A stretch of 64,000 nucleotides of DNA, taken from the NCBI GenBank assembly GCA_903907865.1, contig CAIVPR010000044.1, positions 186,001 through 250,000 of the forward strand. Reading direction: 5' to 3'. The translations under genes were made by a program, and so were the position numbers. Under the pieces are notes generated by a model. The model made no database searches, was not told the DNA's origin, and was given only the letters and a program-made list of their open reading frames with translations. This stretch comes from an uncultured Acidobacteriia bacterium. Lineage in GTDB: Bacteria > Acidobacteriota > Terriglobia > Bryobacterales > Bryobacteraceae. Positions within the stretch are counted from its first letter, which is position 1. Each line of letters begins with the position of its first letter. Shown piece by piece: positions 34,041 to 42,662 of this stretch.

Positions 34041-34514
34041 ATGGACCCGAACATCCACATCCGGTCGTTCGAGCCGGGCGACGCCTCCGCATTCCGCGAA
34101 CTGAACGAACGCTGGATTGTCGAGCATTTCGAACTGGAGCGCGCCGATATTGAGGCTCTGTCGCACCCCTACTCCCACTACATCGAGCCGGGCGGCGCGA
34201 TCCTCATGGTCGTCGACGGAGATTCGACAGTCGGTTGCTGCGCCCTGGTGGCCGCGGGCAACGGCGTGTACGAGGTATCGAAGATGACCATCCGCGAGGA
34301 CTACCGGGGGAAGGGAATCGGCAAGGCCCTGCTATTGGCCATCATTGACGCTGCCCGAAACAAGGGTGCCTCGTTGGTGTACTTGGTGATGAGCGACAAG
34401 CTACAAACTGCCGTGAGGCTCTATGAAGCGGTTGGGTTCCGTCACGTACCGAGGGAGCAGCTTCCGCCATCCCACTACGAACGGTCCAACGTGTTCATGG
34501 CAATGCGGCCATAA
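34041..34514 (+). CDS. GNAT family N-acetyltransferase
   Basis: The product is 157 residues, a single GNAT domain. The acetyl-CoA-binding motif A is clear: VYEVSKMTIREDYRGKGIGKALL, with the RGxGIGxxL-type loop, followed by ARNKGASLVYLVMSDKLQTAVRLYEAVGFRHV, the usual motif B. Substrate cannot be told. It starts 37 bp after the sulfatase gene and converges on the small coiled-coil gene. Confidence 0.92.
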   Translation: MDPNIHIRSFEPGDASAFRELNERWIVEHFELERADIEALSHPYSHYIEPGGAILMVVDGDSTVGCCALVAAGNGVYEVSKMTIREDYRGKGIGKALLLAIIDAARNKGASLVYLVMSDKLQTAVRLYEAVGFRHVPREQLPPSHYERSNVFMAMRP

Positions 34515-34527
34515 GAGCCGCATCGGC

Positions 34528-34944
34528 CTACACGCCGCGCGCCAACCGTAGTTCGTCCTCGATTTCGTACACCTTGTCTTCCAGATTCCGCGAGGGTTTT
34601 CCGGCCGCCTTGGCCGCGTCCACCTTGCCCTTGGCCGTCGCCAGCTTCTTCTCCAGCCCCGGAATCTTGGGATTCGGTGCACTTGGGACTGCTGGGGCGA
34701 CCGGTTCCGGAAGAGCCTTGGCAGTCACCTTCTTCACTGCGCCAGGAGCCGCCTTGTAACGGAACTCGGTCACCTCGGCGGGGGGCTTCAGGGCCGTCCC
34801 GAAGTCCGTCTGGTAGTCGCGTGCCAAGCGCGCGGCCTCGCCCAACAACTCGTGGAAGCGCGCCTCCATCGCCTGTTTCGCCTGCGCGCGCAGTGCCTCG
34901 CCCTGCTGCTTCCACTTCTGGTATTCGGAGAGGATGTTTTCCAC
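34528..34944 (-). CDS. Small coiled-coil protein of unknown function
   Basis: The start is taken as GTG at 34944 because a good ribosome site (gaagggaaag) lies just upstream and the first residues then read MENILSEYQKWKQQGEALRAQ. The product is 138 residues: an N-terminal helix rich in Lys, Gln and Glu; a middle linker rich in Pro, Ala and Lys (KKVTAKALPEPVAPAVPSAP); and a C-terminal helix pair (LEKKLATAKGKVDAAKAAGK). This Lys/Ala/Pro make-up is reminiscent of nucleoid-associated proteins, but no DNA-binding motif is recognisable. It follows mqnB in the same direction, 22 bp away. Confidence 0.75.
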   Translation of the reverse strand: MENILSEYQKWKQQGEALRAQAKQAMEARFHELLGEAARLARDYQTDFGTALKPPAEVTEFRYKAAPGAVKKVTAKALPEPVAPAVPSAPNPKIPGLEKKLATAKGKVDAAKAAGKPSRNLEDKVYEIEDELRLARGV

Positions 34945-34966
34945 GTTGTTCTTTCCCTTCAGTATT

Positions 34967-35611
34967 CTAAGCCCGTACGAATAATTCCCCGGCCCCCAGC
35001 GCGCGCAGCAATTCCTGCTGTGCCGCCACTGCCGCTTCACGCACCCGCCATGCCGACCGGTCGCGGTTCCCGACCGGATTGCTGATTCCACGAACCTCGC
35101 CCGCTGGAATCCCGTAGAGCCGCGCAACGTGCGCGATCGCGGCACCTTCCATGCTTTCCACCGCGCCGCCCGTGCGCGCCGCGAGCAATCTCGCGGTTCC
35201 GTCATCCCCAGTGCAGGTGTTGACGGTGACGAATGGCCACGTCGGCGCTCCCTCTGGCCGCAGCGTCATGGGTAGCTGGTTGTACACGGGTTCGGATCCC
35301 CCGATTACGGGAAAGCCCAGCGCCGCCATGTCCAGAAACCCGTCCGCCGACGCCGCCCCAAGGTCTCCGTAACATTCGCTGGCGGCCCATGCCACCGACC
35401 CGACCGCCAAACCGGAGCCCGGATAGGCGCCTCCGATCCCGCAAACCACCACCGAATGCGCGCCTGTTCGTTCGAGAAAGCGCGTCAGCGCGCAAGCCGC
35501 GTTCACAGCGCCAACGCCCGTGACGACAAGCGCGACCCCCTCCGGCAAAGCGGTTCGCAAGACCGCCCCTTCCAATTCCGTTGACACACATACCACTAGT
35601 TCCACGGCCAT
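34967..35611 (-). CDS. mqnB: Futalosine hydrolase
   Basis: The product is 214 residues of the nucleoside phosphorylase/hydrolase fold. Diagnostic features are LVVTGVGAVNAACALTRFL, VVVCGIGGAYPGSGLAVG and ECYGDLG, then ESMEGAAIAHVARLYGIP with the catalytic-type Glu, and GEVRGISNPVGNRD. These match MqnB, which removes hypoxanthine from futalosine in the alternative menaquinone route. Menaquinone by the futalosine pathway is common in Acidobacteriota. It starts 5 bp after the helicase gene, though the two have no obvious functional link. No other mqn gene lies in the window. Confidence 0.88.
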   Translation of the reverse strand: MAVELVVCVSTELEGAVLRTALPEGVALVVTGVGAVNAACALTRFLERTGAHSVVVCGIGGAYPGSGLAVGSVAWAASECYGDLGAASADGFLDMAALGFPVIGGSEPVYNQLPMTLRPEGAPTWPFVTVNTCTGDDGTARLLAARTGGAVESMEGAAIAHVARLYGIPAGEVRGISNPVGNRDRSAWRVREAAVAAQQELLRALGAGELFVRA

Positions 35612-35616
35612 GCGGT

Positions 35617-38010
35617 TTAGGCTGCTTTCTCCATATCCAGCATGTTGGCTCTAAGTCTGTCGAGTATGGCGGCGGCCACGAGCTTGCCACGGTCTCCGAT
35701 TTCGCCAGCAGGTCCGACGCAGGCCGGACAACCAGCCTCGCACGTGCACGCCGCGATCAGTTCAGACGAATACTGGAGCAACCGGTCGCACAGCCGGAAT
35801 AGCGGCGCGCTGAGGCCGGTGCCGCCCGCGTAGCCGTCATAGAGATAAAGGTTGGGCTCCCAGCCATCCATGGCCGCTTCGACATTCTCCGATAGTGCCA
35901 CGCCGAGGTCGCGCGGGTCGCACATCAAAAGCAGCGCCCCGACCGTTCGGAAGCAGTTTCCGAGCCCGGTAAGGCCGTTTTGCCGCTCCGTGGGGGTGAA
36001 GTCGGTCAATGACGCGAGGAACGGGGCGTCGAAATGCAGCCAGAAGGCCGTCGTGTGCATTTCCTGCTCCGGCATCGACAGGTCTCCCGCGCCCACGTTT
36101 TCGCCCGTGTAGAACTTGATCTTTTTGAAGCCGACGATTTGCCGGTTCACACGAACATCGCCGTGGACCCGCTGCACGGACTCCACCACCGGCACGTTCT
36201 CGAATTCGCGCAATGGCTTGACTTGGGTGTGGTCGATGGCGTCGGTGTAATAGTCGCTGTCGACCGCCTTCACATAGGCCTTGCGCTCCTTGTAGTCGAA
36301 GCGCTCCACGTGGAACTGTTTGGCCTCGTGGAGGTAGATCGCCTTCTCGTGCAGAGTGGTCAGGGCTGCCGTGAATGAGACTTCGCCGATGATGCGCGGT
36401 TCGCGGGTGATGTCCACCACCACGAAGTTGTCGGATGAGACCGAGCGGAGGCTGACGGCATCCGCGGGATAGCTGTCCGAGGTCCAGTGCCATGCGTCGC
36501 CGGACTTGTGGAGTAGACCGGCATCGGAGAGGAACTCGCAGAGGTCCTTGGTGTCGTGCTTGCCGAACTTTTCGCCGTCTTGAAGCGGCAACTCGAATGC
36601 CGCGCACTTCAGGTGGCTGAGCAGGACTTCGAGGTTGTCGGCGTTGACGTAGGCCTGCTCGGCGGGGCGGCCGAACATGTAGTCGGGGTGCTCGATGATG
36701 TATTGGTCGACGGGGGCGCTGGAGGCCACGAGGATCGCCATCGAGGTTGTGTGCCGCCGCCCGGCGCGGCCGGAACGCTGCCATGTGGAGGCGATGGTGC
36801 CCGGATAACCCGCCATAACGACCGCGTCGAGCGACCCGACGTCGATGCCCAACTCAAGAGCATTGGTGGCAACCACGGCGCGGGTCTCACCGGAACGCAG
36901 CCGCTTCTCGATCTCACGCCGTTCGCGCGGCAGGTAGCCGCCACGGTAGCCGCGCACGGAGTCCTTCGGGATGCGTCCCTTGTCGCAGGCGTCCTTCAGG
37001 TAGGTCAGCAGGACTTCGGTGGCAAGCCGGTTGTTCGTGAAGACGAGGGTCTGCTGTCCGTGGTCGAGAAGCTCCAGCGCGATGCGTCGTGATTCGTTCA
37101 GGTAGCTGCGCCGGATGCCCAACTGGCGGTTGACGATGGGCGGGTTGTAGCAGACGAAAATCTTCTCGCCTGCCGGCGCGCCGTTCTTGTCGATCAGCTC
37201 GAACGGCACCTCCATCAGGCTTTCGGCCAGTTCCTTGGGGTTGGCGATGGTGGCCGAGCAGGCGATGAACTGGGGCTTCGACCCGTAGAATTCGCACAGG
37301 CGCATCAGCCGGCGCATGATGTTGGCCAGATGGCTACCGTAGACGCCCCGGTAGTAGTGCAGTTCGTCGACGACGATGTAGCGCAGGTTTTCGAACAACT
37401 TGGCCCACTTGGTGTGGTGGGGCAGGATGCCGGTGTGCAGCATGTCCGGATTCGTCAGGATGATGTTGGCGCGCTGACGGATGGCGCGGCGGGCGTCCTG
37501 CGGGGTGTCGCCGTCGTAGGTGAAGGTGCAAATGTCGGAGCCCATCTCCTCGATCACGCCGTGGAGTTCCTCCAGTTGGTCCTCGGACAGGGCCTTGGTG
37601 GGGAAGAGGTACATGGCTCGGGCACCCGGTTCGCGGGTTAGGTGGTCGAGGACGGGCAGGTTGTAGCAGAGGGTCTTGCCGCTAGCCGTGGGCGTGACGA
37701 TGACGACGTTGGCCCCGGCTTGAATGCGGTCGAAGGCCTCCCGCTGGTGGCTGTAGAGCTTGTCGATGCCGCGGCTGGCGTAGACTTGGCGGAGTTTCGG
37801 ATTGACGGATTCCGGAAACGGCTCGTACTCGGCGGCGCGAGGCGGGGTGCGGCGGATGGCGCGGATGGACGAATCCTCGTGCTGGGCCATCAGTTCGAAC
37901 TTGCGGATCATGGGCTCGAGGTCGTGGCGGGGCCTCGGCGGGGGCAGGTCGGGGAACAGCGGTTCGAGCGCGCCAGCGTCCGGAAACATGAGGGATTGGG
38001 AGTCGGACAT
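35617..38010 (-). CDS. mrfA: DEAD/DEAH-box helicase with DUF1998 zinc-type C-terminus, MrfA/YprA-like
   Basis: The product is 797 residues. The N-terminal linker is followed by LYSHQREAFDRI (Q motif), TPTASGKTLCYNLP (Walker A, motif I), FPTKALSEDQ (Ia), DELHYY (motif II, DELH variant), SATIANPKEL (III), then the second RecA domain with TNNRLATEVLLTYL, NALELGIDVGSLDAV and QRSGRAGR (VI). The last 60 residues contain CTCEAGCPACVGP, the four-Cys cluster of the DUF1998 domain. This is the MrfA/YprA arrangement, a 3'-5' helicase involved in mitomycin-type DNA damage repair in Bacillus. It heads a three-gene unit with mqnB and the small coiled-coil protein. Confidence 0.88.
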   Translation of the reverse strand: MSDSQSLMFPDAGALEPLFPDLPPPRPRHDLEPMIRKFELMAQHEDSSIRAIRRTPPRAAEYEPFPESVNPKLRQVYASRGIDKLYSHQREAFDRIQAGANVVIVTPTASGKTLCYNLPVLDHLTREPGARAMYLFPTKALSEDQLEELHGVIEEMGSDICTFTYDGDTPQDARRAIRQRANIILTNPDMLHTGILPHHTKWAKLFENLRYIVVDELHYYRGVYGSHLANIMRRLMRLCEFYGSKPQFIACSATIANPKELAESLMEVPFELIDKNGAPAGEKIFVCYNPPIVNRQLGIRRSYLNESRRIALELLDHGQQTLVFTNNRLATEVLLTYLKDACDKGRIPKDSVRGYRGGYLPRERREIEKRLRSGETRAVVATNALELGIDVGSLDAVVMAGYPGTIASTWQRSGRAGRRHTTSMAILVASSAPVDQYIIEHPDYMFGRPAEQAYVNADNLEVLLSHLKCAAFELPLQDGEKFGKHDTKDLCEFLSDAGLLHKSGDAWHWTSDSYPADAVSLRSVSSDNFVVVDITREPRIIGEVSFTAALTTLHEKAIYLHEAKQFHVERFDYKERKAYVKAVDSDYYTDAIDHTQVKPLREFENVPVVESVQRVHGDVRVNRQIVGFKKIKFYTGENVGAGDLSMPEQEMHTTAFWLHFDAPFLASLTDFTPTERQNGLTGLGNCFRTVGALLLMCDPRDLGVALSENVEAAMDGWEPNLYLYDGYAGGTGLSAPLFRLCDRLLQYSSELIAACTCEAGCPACVGPAGEIGDRGKLVAAAILDRLRANMLDMEKAA

Positions 38011-38200
38011 TCGCCTTGTCTTCGCCTCCCAGTATAGCTTGGAGGGTGGGTGCGGGGCTAGCTGGAGATGCAGTGGAAGCGCATCTCTTCAAGAGTATTC
38101 CCACGGTAAACCTTCAGGTGGCTGTCGGTCTGGGCACCAAAAATGCCGCCCGTCGCTCCAGCCACCTTTTCAGTTCAGCGCTCGTCACGGTAGAAGGTAT

Positions 38201-39370
38201 CTACACCTTACCGGCGTACCACCCCTTGATCCGCCGCAAAGCCTCCATCAGATTCTCCATGGAATTGGCATAGCTGAACCGGATGTACCCCTTGCCGTAT
38301 TCCCCGAACCCGGCCCCGTCCAGACACGCAACGCCCGCCTCCAGAAGCAGCTTGTCGGCCAGTTCCTTCGACGACATTCCCGTCGCCTTGATATTCGCGA
38401 ACGCGTAGAACGCCCCGCCCGGAATCTCGCACTTCCAGCCCGGAATCTCGTTGAGGCCCGCGCAGAACGCGTCGCGCCGCCGCTGGAACTCCTCCTTCAT
38501 GTGCTCTACCGGCTCCTGCGACCCCTTCAACGCCTCAACGCCCGCAATTTGCGTGAACGTCGCCGTGCAAGACGTTGAATTCACCATCAGCTTGCCCACC
38601 GCCAGCGCCAGCCACTCCGGCATCACGCCGTAGCCCAGCCGCCATCCGGTCATCGCGTAGGTCTTCGAGAACCCGTCGAGGATGATCGTCTTTTCCAACA
38701 TCCCCGGCATGCTCGCGATCGACACAGGCTCCTCATTCCCGTAGATGATGCGCGAGTAGATCTCGTCCGACAGCACCATGATGTCTCGGTCGCGGATCAG
38801 GTCTGCGATGGCCGCGATGTCGGCTGCAGGGATGATGCCACCCGTCGGATTCTGCGGCGAATTCAGGATCACCATCTTCGTCTTGTCGTTCAGGCTGGCC
38901 TTGAAGACGTCCATGTCGAACGAGAAGCCGCGCTCCTCGACGAGCGGGATCGGCACCGGCGTGGCACCGCAGAACTGGATCATCGACTCGTAGATCGGGA
39001 AGCCGGGATTCGGGTAGATCACCTCGTCACCGGGCTCCAGGAGCGCCAACAGGGGGAAGAAGATGATCGGCTTGCCGCCCGGCACCACGACCACGTTTTT
39101 CAGTTCGACGGGGATGCCTCGCGTCTTGGAGACATAGTCGGCAATGGTCTGGCGCAGTTCCGGCAGGCCCGGGGTGGGGCCGTAGTGGGTGAAGCCGTTG
39201 TCGAGGGCCTTCTTGCCGGCATCGATCACGTTCGAGGGCGTTTCAAAATCGGGCTCGCCGATTTCGAGGTGGATGATGCTCCGGCCCTGGGCTTCCAGGT
39301 TGCGGGCGCGCAGAAGGACGTCGAAGGCTGACTCGACGAGGAGGTTGGACATCCGGTTGGCAAGTTGCAT
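38201..39370 (-). CDS. Class I/II pyridoxal-phosphate aminotransferase
   Basis: The product is 389 residues of fold type I. Motifs include LEIGEPDFETPSNVIDAG, GPTPGLPELRQTIADY, NPGFPIYESM, NSPQNPTGGII, LSDEIYSRIIYG and the PLP-lysine segment LDGFSKTYAMTGWRLGY. The order and spacing match aspartate/aromatic aminotransferases of subgroup I-gamma. The exact substrate cannot be assigned. It starts 3 bp after the OB-fold gene and shares direction with the thiolase upstream, so it probably lies in the same transcript. Confidence 0.92.
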   Translation of the reverse strand: MQLANRMSNLLVESAFDVLLRARNLEAQGRSIIHLEIGEPDFETPSNVIDAGKKALDNGFTHYGPTPGLPELRQTIADYVSKTRGIPVELKNVVVVPGGKPIIFFPLLALLEPGDEVIYPNPGFPIYESMIQFCGATPVPIPLVEERGFSFDMDVFKASLNDKTKMVILNSPQNPTGGIIPAADIAAIADLIRDRDIMVLSDEIYSRIIYGNEEPVSIASMPGMLEKTIILDGFSKTYAMTGWRLGYGVMPEWLALAVGKLMVNSTSCTATFTQIAGVEALKGSQEPVEHMKEEFQRRRDAFCAGLNEIPGWKCEIPGGAFYAFANIKATGMSSKELADKLLLEAGVACLDGAGFGEYGKGYIRFSYANSMENLMEALRRIKGWYAGKV

Positions 39371-39373
39371 GGT

Positions 39374-39592
39374 TTAGAGAGGTTCCTGGAGTTTTTGAAA
39401 TGTCGGGATATTCCCGTGCTGGGCGGCTTCCGCCACCCGGTCGCCGATTGCGACGCGTTCGCCGGAAGAGCGGCCTACGACTCGGGTGCCGTCAGCCAAT
39501 TCGACGATCACCACCTGGTAGGGGGCGTCGGCGGAGAAGCGCTCTGGCGCGGCGTGGACGACGGTCTCGGTGTAAACAGTCCCGGTACGCAT
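39374..39592 (-). CDS. DUF35-type OB-fold protein, thiolase partner
   Basis: The ATG at 39592 follows the thiolase TAA by 1 bp; the product is only 72 residues. The pattern TGTVYTETVVHAAPERFSADAPYQVVIVELADGTRVVGRS ... GDRVAEA is the OB-fold half of DUF35/ChsH2-like proteins that pair with thiolases and acyl-CoA dehydratases. The usual N-terminal zinc ribbon (two CxxC pairs) is absent. Known DUF35 proteins bridge thiolase with another acyl-CoA enzyme and bind CoA substrate. This one would be a minimal form. Confidence 0.82.
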   Translation of the reverse strand: MRTGTVYTETVVHAAPERFSADAPYQVVIVELADGTRVVGRSSGERVAIGDRVAEAAQHGNIPTFQKLQEPL

Positions 39593-39593
39593 T

Positions 39594-40784
39594 TTATAGC
39601 ACCCGTCCTTCTCCCCGGCCGCTTTGCCCCAGGATGGTGACGACGCAGGATGCCCCGCTGCCCCCCAGATTCTGCGCCAGGCCGATACCGTGCTTGGCCA
39701 ATTGCATGTCACCGGCGGTGCCGCGGATCTGCCGCACGACGTCGCAAACCTGCGCCACGCCGGTCGCGCCCACCGGATGCCCCTTCGACTTCAGGCCGCC
39801 ACTGGCGTTGACCGGTAAGCGCCCGTCGCGCGAAGTCTCGCCGTCGAACACCGCGAAGCCGCCCCGGCCGGGTTCGACGAATCCCAAATCCTCGGTTGCG
39901 ACGATCTCGGCGATGGTGAAGCAGTCGTGGATCTCGGCGAAGTCGATGTCTCCGGGACCGACGCCCGCCATCGAGTAGGCGCGGAACGCTGCTTCCTGGA
40001 CGGCGGGGAAGGTGGTGATGGTCCGTTTCTGATCCAGCGCCACGTAGTCCGACGCTTGGGCGGCACCCAGAACTTGGACCGCGTCCGGACCGCAGAGGTC
40101 TGATGCCCGCAGGACAACAGCCGCCGCCCCGTCGCTGACCAGCGAGCAGTCATAGAGGTTGAGCGGATCCGCGATTGGGCGACCGTTGAGGGCTTGTTCG
40201 AGCGTGATCAGTTTGCGCAACTGGGCGTCGGGATTGAGGAAGCCGTTGGCGTGGTTCTTGACCGCGACGGCGGCGAGATGTTCGCGCAGGGTGCCGTATT
40301 CGTGCATGTGGCGGCGCGCGATCATGGCGAAGAGGGAAGGGAAAGTAGACCCTGCCGCCATCTCGCCGCCCGCACCGCAATCACCGGCGCCGCACAGGAT
40401 TTCGGTGACCCGCGGCACCGGTTGGCAGGTCATCTTTTCGACGCCGAGCACCATCACGGTGTCGTAGATGCCCGCCGCGACGGCAAGGAACGCGTGGAAG
40501 AAGGCCGCGCCGCTGGAAGCGCAGGCCGCCTCGAAGCGCGTCGAGGGAATGCCGGTCATCCCGAGGGCGGTAGAGATGTAGGGTGCGAGGTGGTTCTGGG
40601 TGGTGAATTCGGGTCCGGCAAAGTTGCCCAAGTAGAAGGCTTGGATGTCGTCCGGCCCGATTCCAGAGTCTGCGAGCGCCTTGTTTCCGGCCTCCACGGC
40701 CAGACTGCGCAGGTCGCGGTCGGCAAACGCGCCGAACTTGGTCTTGCCGATGCCCGCTACCGAAACTGTCCGCCGCAATGCCAT
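39594..40784 (-). CDS. Thiolase family protein (SCP-x/acetyl-CoA acetyltransferase-like)
   Basis: The product is 396 residues. The active-site Cys segment is ASSGAAFFHAFLAV preceded by FEAAC, with the Cys in the ACASSGAA stretch near residue 85. The His and second-Cys regions are recognisable as NASGGLKSKGHPVGATGVAQ and GSGASCVVTILG. It lacks the features of a classical degradative thiolase and resembles the SCP-x/nonspecific lipid-transfer type, as found next to DUF35 proteins. It follows the Uma2 gene by 22 bp and is co-transcribed with the OB-fold gene. It likely acts on acyl-CoA; the pathway is not clear. Confidence 0.9.
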   Translation of the reverse strand: MALRRTVSVAGIGKTKFGAFADRDLRSLAVEAGNKALADSGIGPDDIQAFYLGNFAGPEFTTQNHLAPYISTALGMTGIPSTRFEAACASSGAAFFHAFLAVAAGIYDTVMVLGVEKMTCQPVPRVTEILCGAGDCGAGGEMAAGSTFPSLFAMIARRHMHEYGTLREHLAAVAVKNHANGFLNPDAQLRKLITLEQALNGRPIADPLNLYDCSLVSDGAAAVVLRASDLCGPDAVQVLGAAQASDYVALDQKRTITTFPAVQEAAFRAYSMAGVGPGDIDFAEIHDCFTIAEIVATEDLGFVEPGRGGFAVFDGETSRDGRLPVNASGGLKSKGHPVGATGVAQVCDVVRQIRGTAGDMQLAKHGIGLAQNLGGSGASCVVTILGQSGRGEGRVL

Positions 40785-40806
40785 GTTTGAGCCGAGTGGG
40801 CGCGAC

Positions 40807-41406
40807 CTAGACGACCGGGTTCCAGACCCGCGTCAGATCCAGCACGAATCCCTCGACCGGTCCCTCACCGACGATGCTGGCGATGTCCACCAGCGCCTTT
40901 GGTTCCGCTCCGGGCCGGAATATTTCCACCGCGCGGCGGTCGGGGTCCACCAGCCACCCGAGTTGGACACGGTTTGCGATCCATTCCTTCATTTTGCGCC
41001 GCGCCGTCGCCAGTCGGTCGGTTTCCGATTTCAGTTCGACGACGAAATTTGGGCACAGCAGCCAAGTTCGGCCACGCCCGGTTACTGCCATGCCGTCGAT
41101 ACGGTCGCGCGAGATCCATGCGGCGTCGGGACTGCGTCGGGCACCGTTGGGAAGCCGGAATCCGCCGGAGGCGTCCACGACCACTCCGCCAACTTGGTAA
41201 GCCCAGTTTCCAAGTTGCACCAGAATCGCGCCGCTCCGCGCAGCCGTAAACCAATACGCAGGGGGCATCAGGATCACCTCGCCTTCGGCTGACATCTCGA
41301 CCATGCAGTCCGGGTGCTCCGCGCAGAAGGCCTCGAACTGGGCGTCTGTCATAGGCCCAGAGGTCAACCGCGCCGGAAGGTATTTTTCGTCGATGACAAC
41401 CGGCAT
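40807..41406 (-). CDS. Uma2 family (DUF820) PD-(D/E)XK nuclease-like protein
   Basis: The start at 41406 gives 199 residues, the family's usual size; upstream in-frame codons run into the sigma-factor promoter region. The Uma2 pattern is clear: VEMSAEGEVILMPPA, GFRLPNGARRSPDAAWIS with the catalytic Asp, then FVVELKSETDRL with Glu-x-Lys, and GWLVDPDRRAVEIFRPG. Uma2 proteins are very numerous in some cyanobacteria and Acidobacteriota and are of unknown biological role; the nuclease-type residues are intact here. Confidence 0.9.
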   Translation of the reverse strand: MPVVIDEKYLPARLTSGPMTDAQFEAFCAEHPDCMVEMSAEGEVILMPPAYWFTAARSGAILVQLGNWAYQVGGVVVDASGGFRLPNGARRSPDAAWISRDRIDGMAVTGRGRTWLLCPNFVVELKSETDRLATARRKMKEWIANRVQLGWLVDPDRRAVEIFRPGAEPKALVDIASIVGEGPVEGFVLDLTRVWNPVV

Positions 41407-41532
41407 AGCCACATTGTACCCCCGCGATTTGCCATCATCCCCTGGACCGTAAGCTGATCCAACTATACTGTTCCTAGCGCGAGAGAAAACCTTCCACGCC
41501 CTGCCGTTGTGCATCGTCAAGTGTTGCAGGGA

Positions 41533-42111
41533 ATGACGCTTCTCGCCACACGAACGGTATACATGGAACAGGACGGCGCGCTCGACCCGGTTACGACCCT
41601 ATCCGCCGAGACGCGCGACCGTTTCGTGGCGGAGAACATGCGCCGCATCTTCCGCCAGATGTACCGCATGGTCGGCAACATCGAGGATGCGCAGGACCTG
41701 ACGCAAGAGGCCTTCATCAAGGCTCTCCAGCGCCAAGACCAGATCCGCGAGGGCGAAAAGGCCACGCACTGGCTGTCGCGCATCGCCACCAACACGGCGC
41801 TCGACTTCCTGCGCCGCCACAAGCGCGTGTCGTTTGTCGATCTGACGGAAGTCTATGGCGACAACCATGCCAGCCACGGTCCGACGCCGGAAGGGATGGC
41901 GATCCAATCCCAGGAACGCGACTGGCTGAATGCGGGTCTCGACAAGTTGACAGCCCGCGAACGATCCGCGCTGGTACTCCGCGACGTGGAGGAACTGCCT
42001 GCCGAAGAGGTCGCCGAGCAACTCGGTTGTTCCAAGGCGACGATCCGCTCCCACATCGCCAACGCTAGAATCAAGCTCCGGAAGTTCGCCGATAAAAGGA
42101 AGGCGTCATGA
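41533..42111 (+). CDS. ECF-type RNA polymerase sigma factor
   Basis: The start is uncertain between GTG 41509, ATG 41533 and ATG 41563; 41533 is taken. Region 2 is visible as FRQMYRMVGNIEDAQDLTQEAFIKAL, with the DLTQEAF core, followed by ATHWLSRIATNTALDFLRRHKR. Region 4 is LTARERSALVLRDVEELPAEEVAEQLGCSKATIRSHIANARIKLRK, a complete HTH. The stop overlaps the anti-sigma gene by ATGA, so the pair is a standard ECF/anti-sigma unit. Confidence 0.88.
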   Translation: MTLLATRTVYMEQDGALDPVTTLSAETRDRFVAENMRRIFRQMYRMVGNIEDAQDLTQEAFIKALQRQDQIREGEKATHWLSRIATNTALDFLRRHKRVSFVDLTEVYGDNHASHGPTPEGMAIQSQERDWLNAGLDKLTARERSALVLRDVEELPAEEVAEQLGCSKATIRSHIANARIKLRKFADKRKAS

Positions 42112-42662
42112 CACACCCCACCGAATCCGAACTCGCGCTCTACGCCGGTGGCGACTGCGGCCGGATCGCACGATTCTTCCTCAACCGCCACATCCGCGAT
42201 TGCGGCGAATGCCAGGAAACCGTGGCCGAGTTCGAGATGCTGCGCCTCGAAACCGCATCCGCCGATTTCCCGGTCGTTAACTGGAACCAACTGGCGCGGG
42301 AGATGCACGCCAACATCAACCTTGGTCTCGAAGCCGGGGCATGTGTGGCACCGGTCCGCGTCAACCGCGTTTGGGAACCCAGGATGGCCTTCGCCTTCGC
42401 CAGCCTCCTGTTCCTCGCGGGATCCGCGTTCTTCCTCAGCCAACCGGGTAAACCGGTGCCATCGCCGGTGGCAGCGGCCCAGACGGTGCTCGAATCGAGC
42501 GGTGCGGGTCTCGAAGTCCGATCGGGCGGCACCAGCATCACCTTACTCAACCGTCATGGCGCAGTGGCGGAACAAACGGTCGGAGCGCAGGGCGAAATCC
42601 GGGCCCGCTACATCGACGGCGAAACCGGCGCGGTCACAATCAACAATGTCTATCTTGAATAA
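42108..42662 (+). CDS. Zinc-finger anti-sigma factor
   Basis: The product is 184 residues, translationally coupled to the sigma factor (ATGA). The ZAS-type motif HIRDCGEC (His-x3-Cys-x2-Cys) is near residue 28-35, with an upstream His missing from the fullest form. One membrane helix (FAFASLLFLAGSAFFL, about 90-106) separates a cytoplasmic N-terminus from a periplasmic beta-rich C-terminus. This topology suits a membrane-bound anti-sigma that holds the sigma factor until an envelope signal arrives. Confidence 0.85.
   Translation: MTHPTESELALYAGGDCGRIARFFLNRHIRDCGECQETVAEFEMLRLETASADFPVVNWNQLAREMHANINLGLEAGACVAPVRVNRVWEPRMAFAFASLLFLAGSAFFLSQPGKPVPSPVAAAQTVLESSGAGLEVRSGGTSITLLNRHGAVAEQTVGAQGEIRARYIDGETGAVTINNVYLE

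Noticed and set aside
38011-38200. Possible small gene or RNA in the gap between the helicase and aminotransferase genes
   Set aside because: No ribosome site, protein pattern or stable long stem was found; likely control region and decayed sequence.
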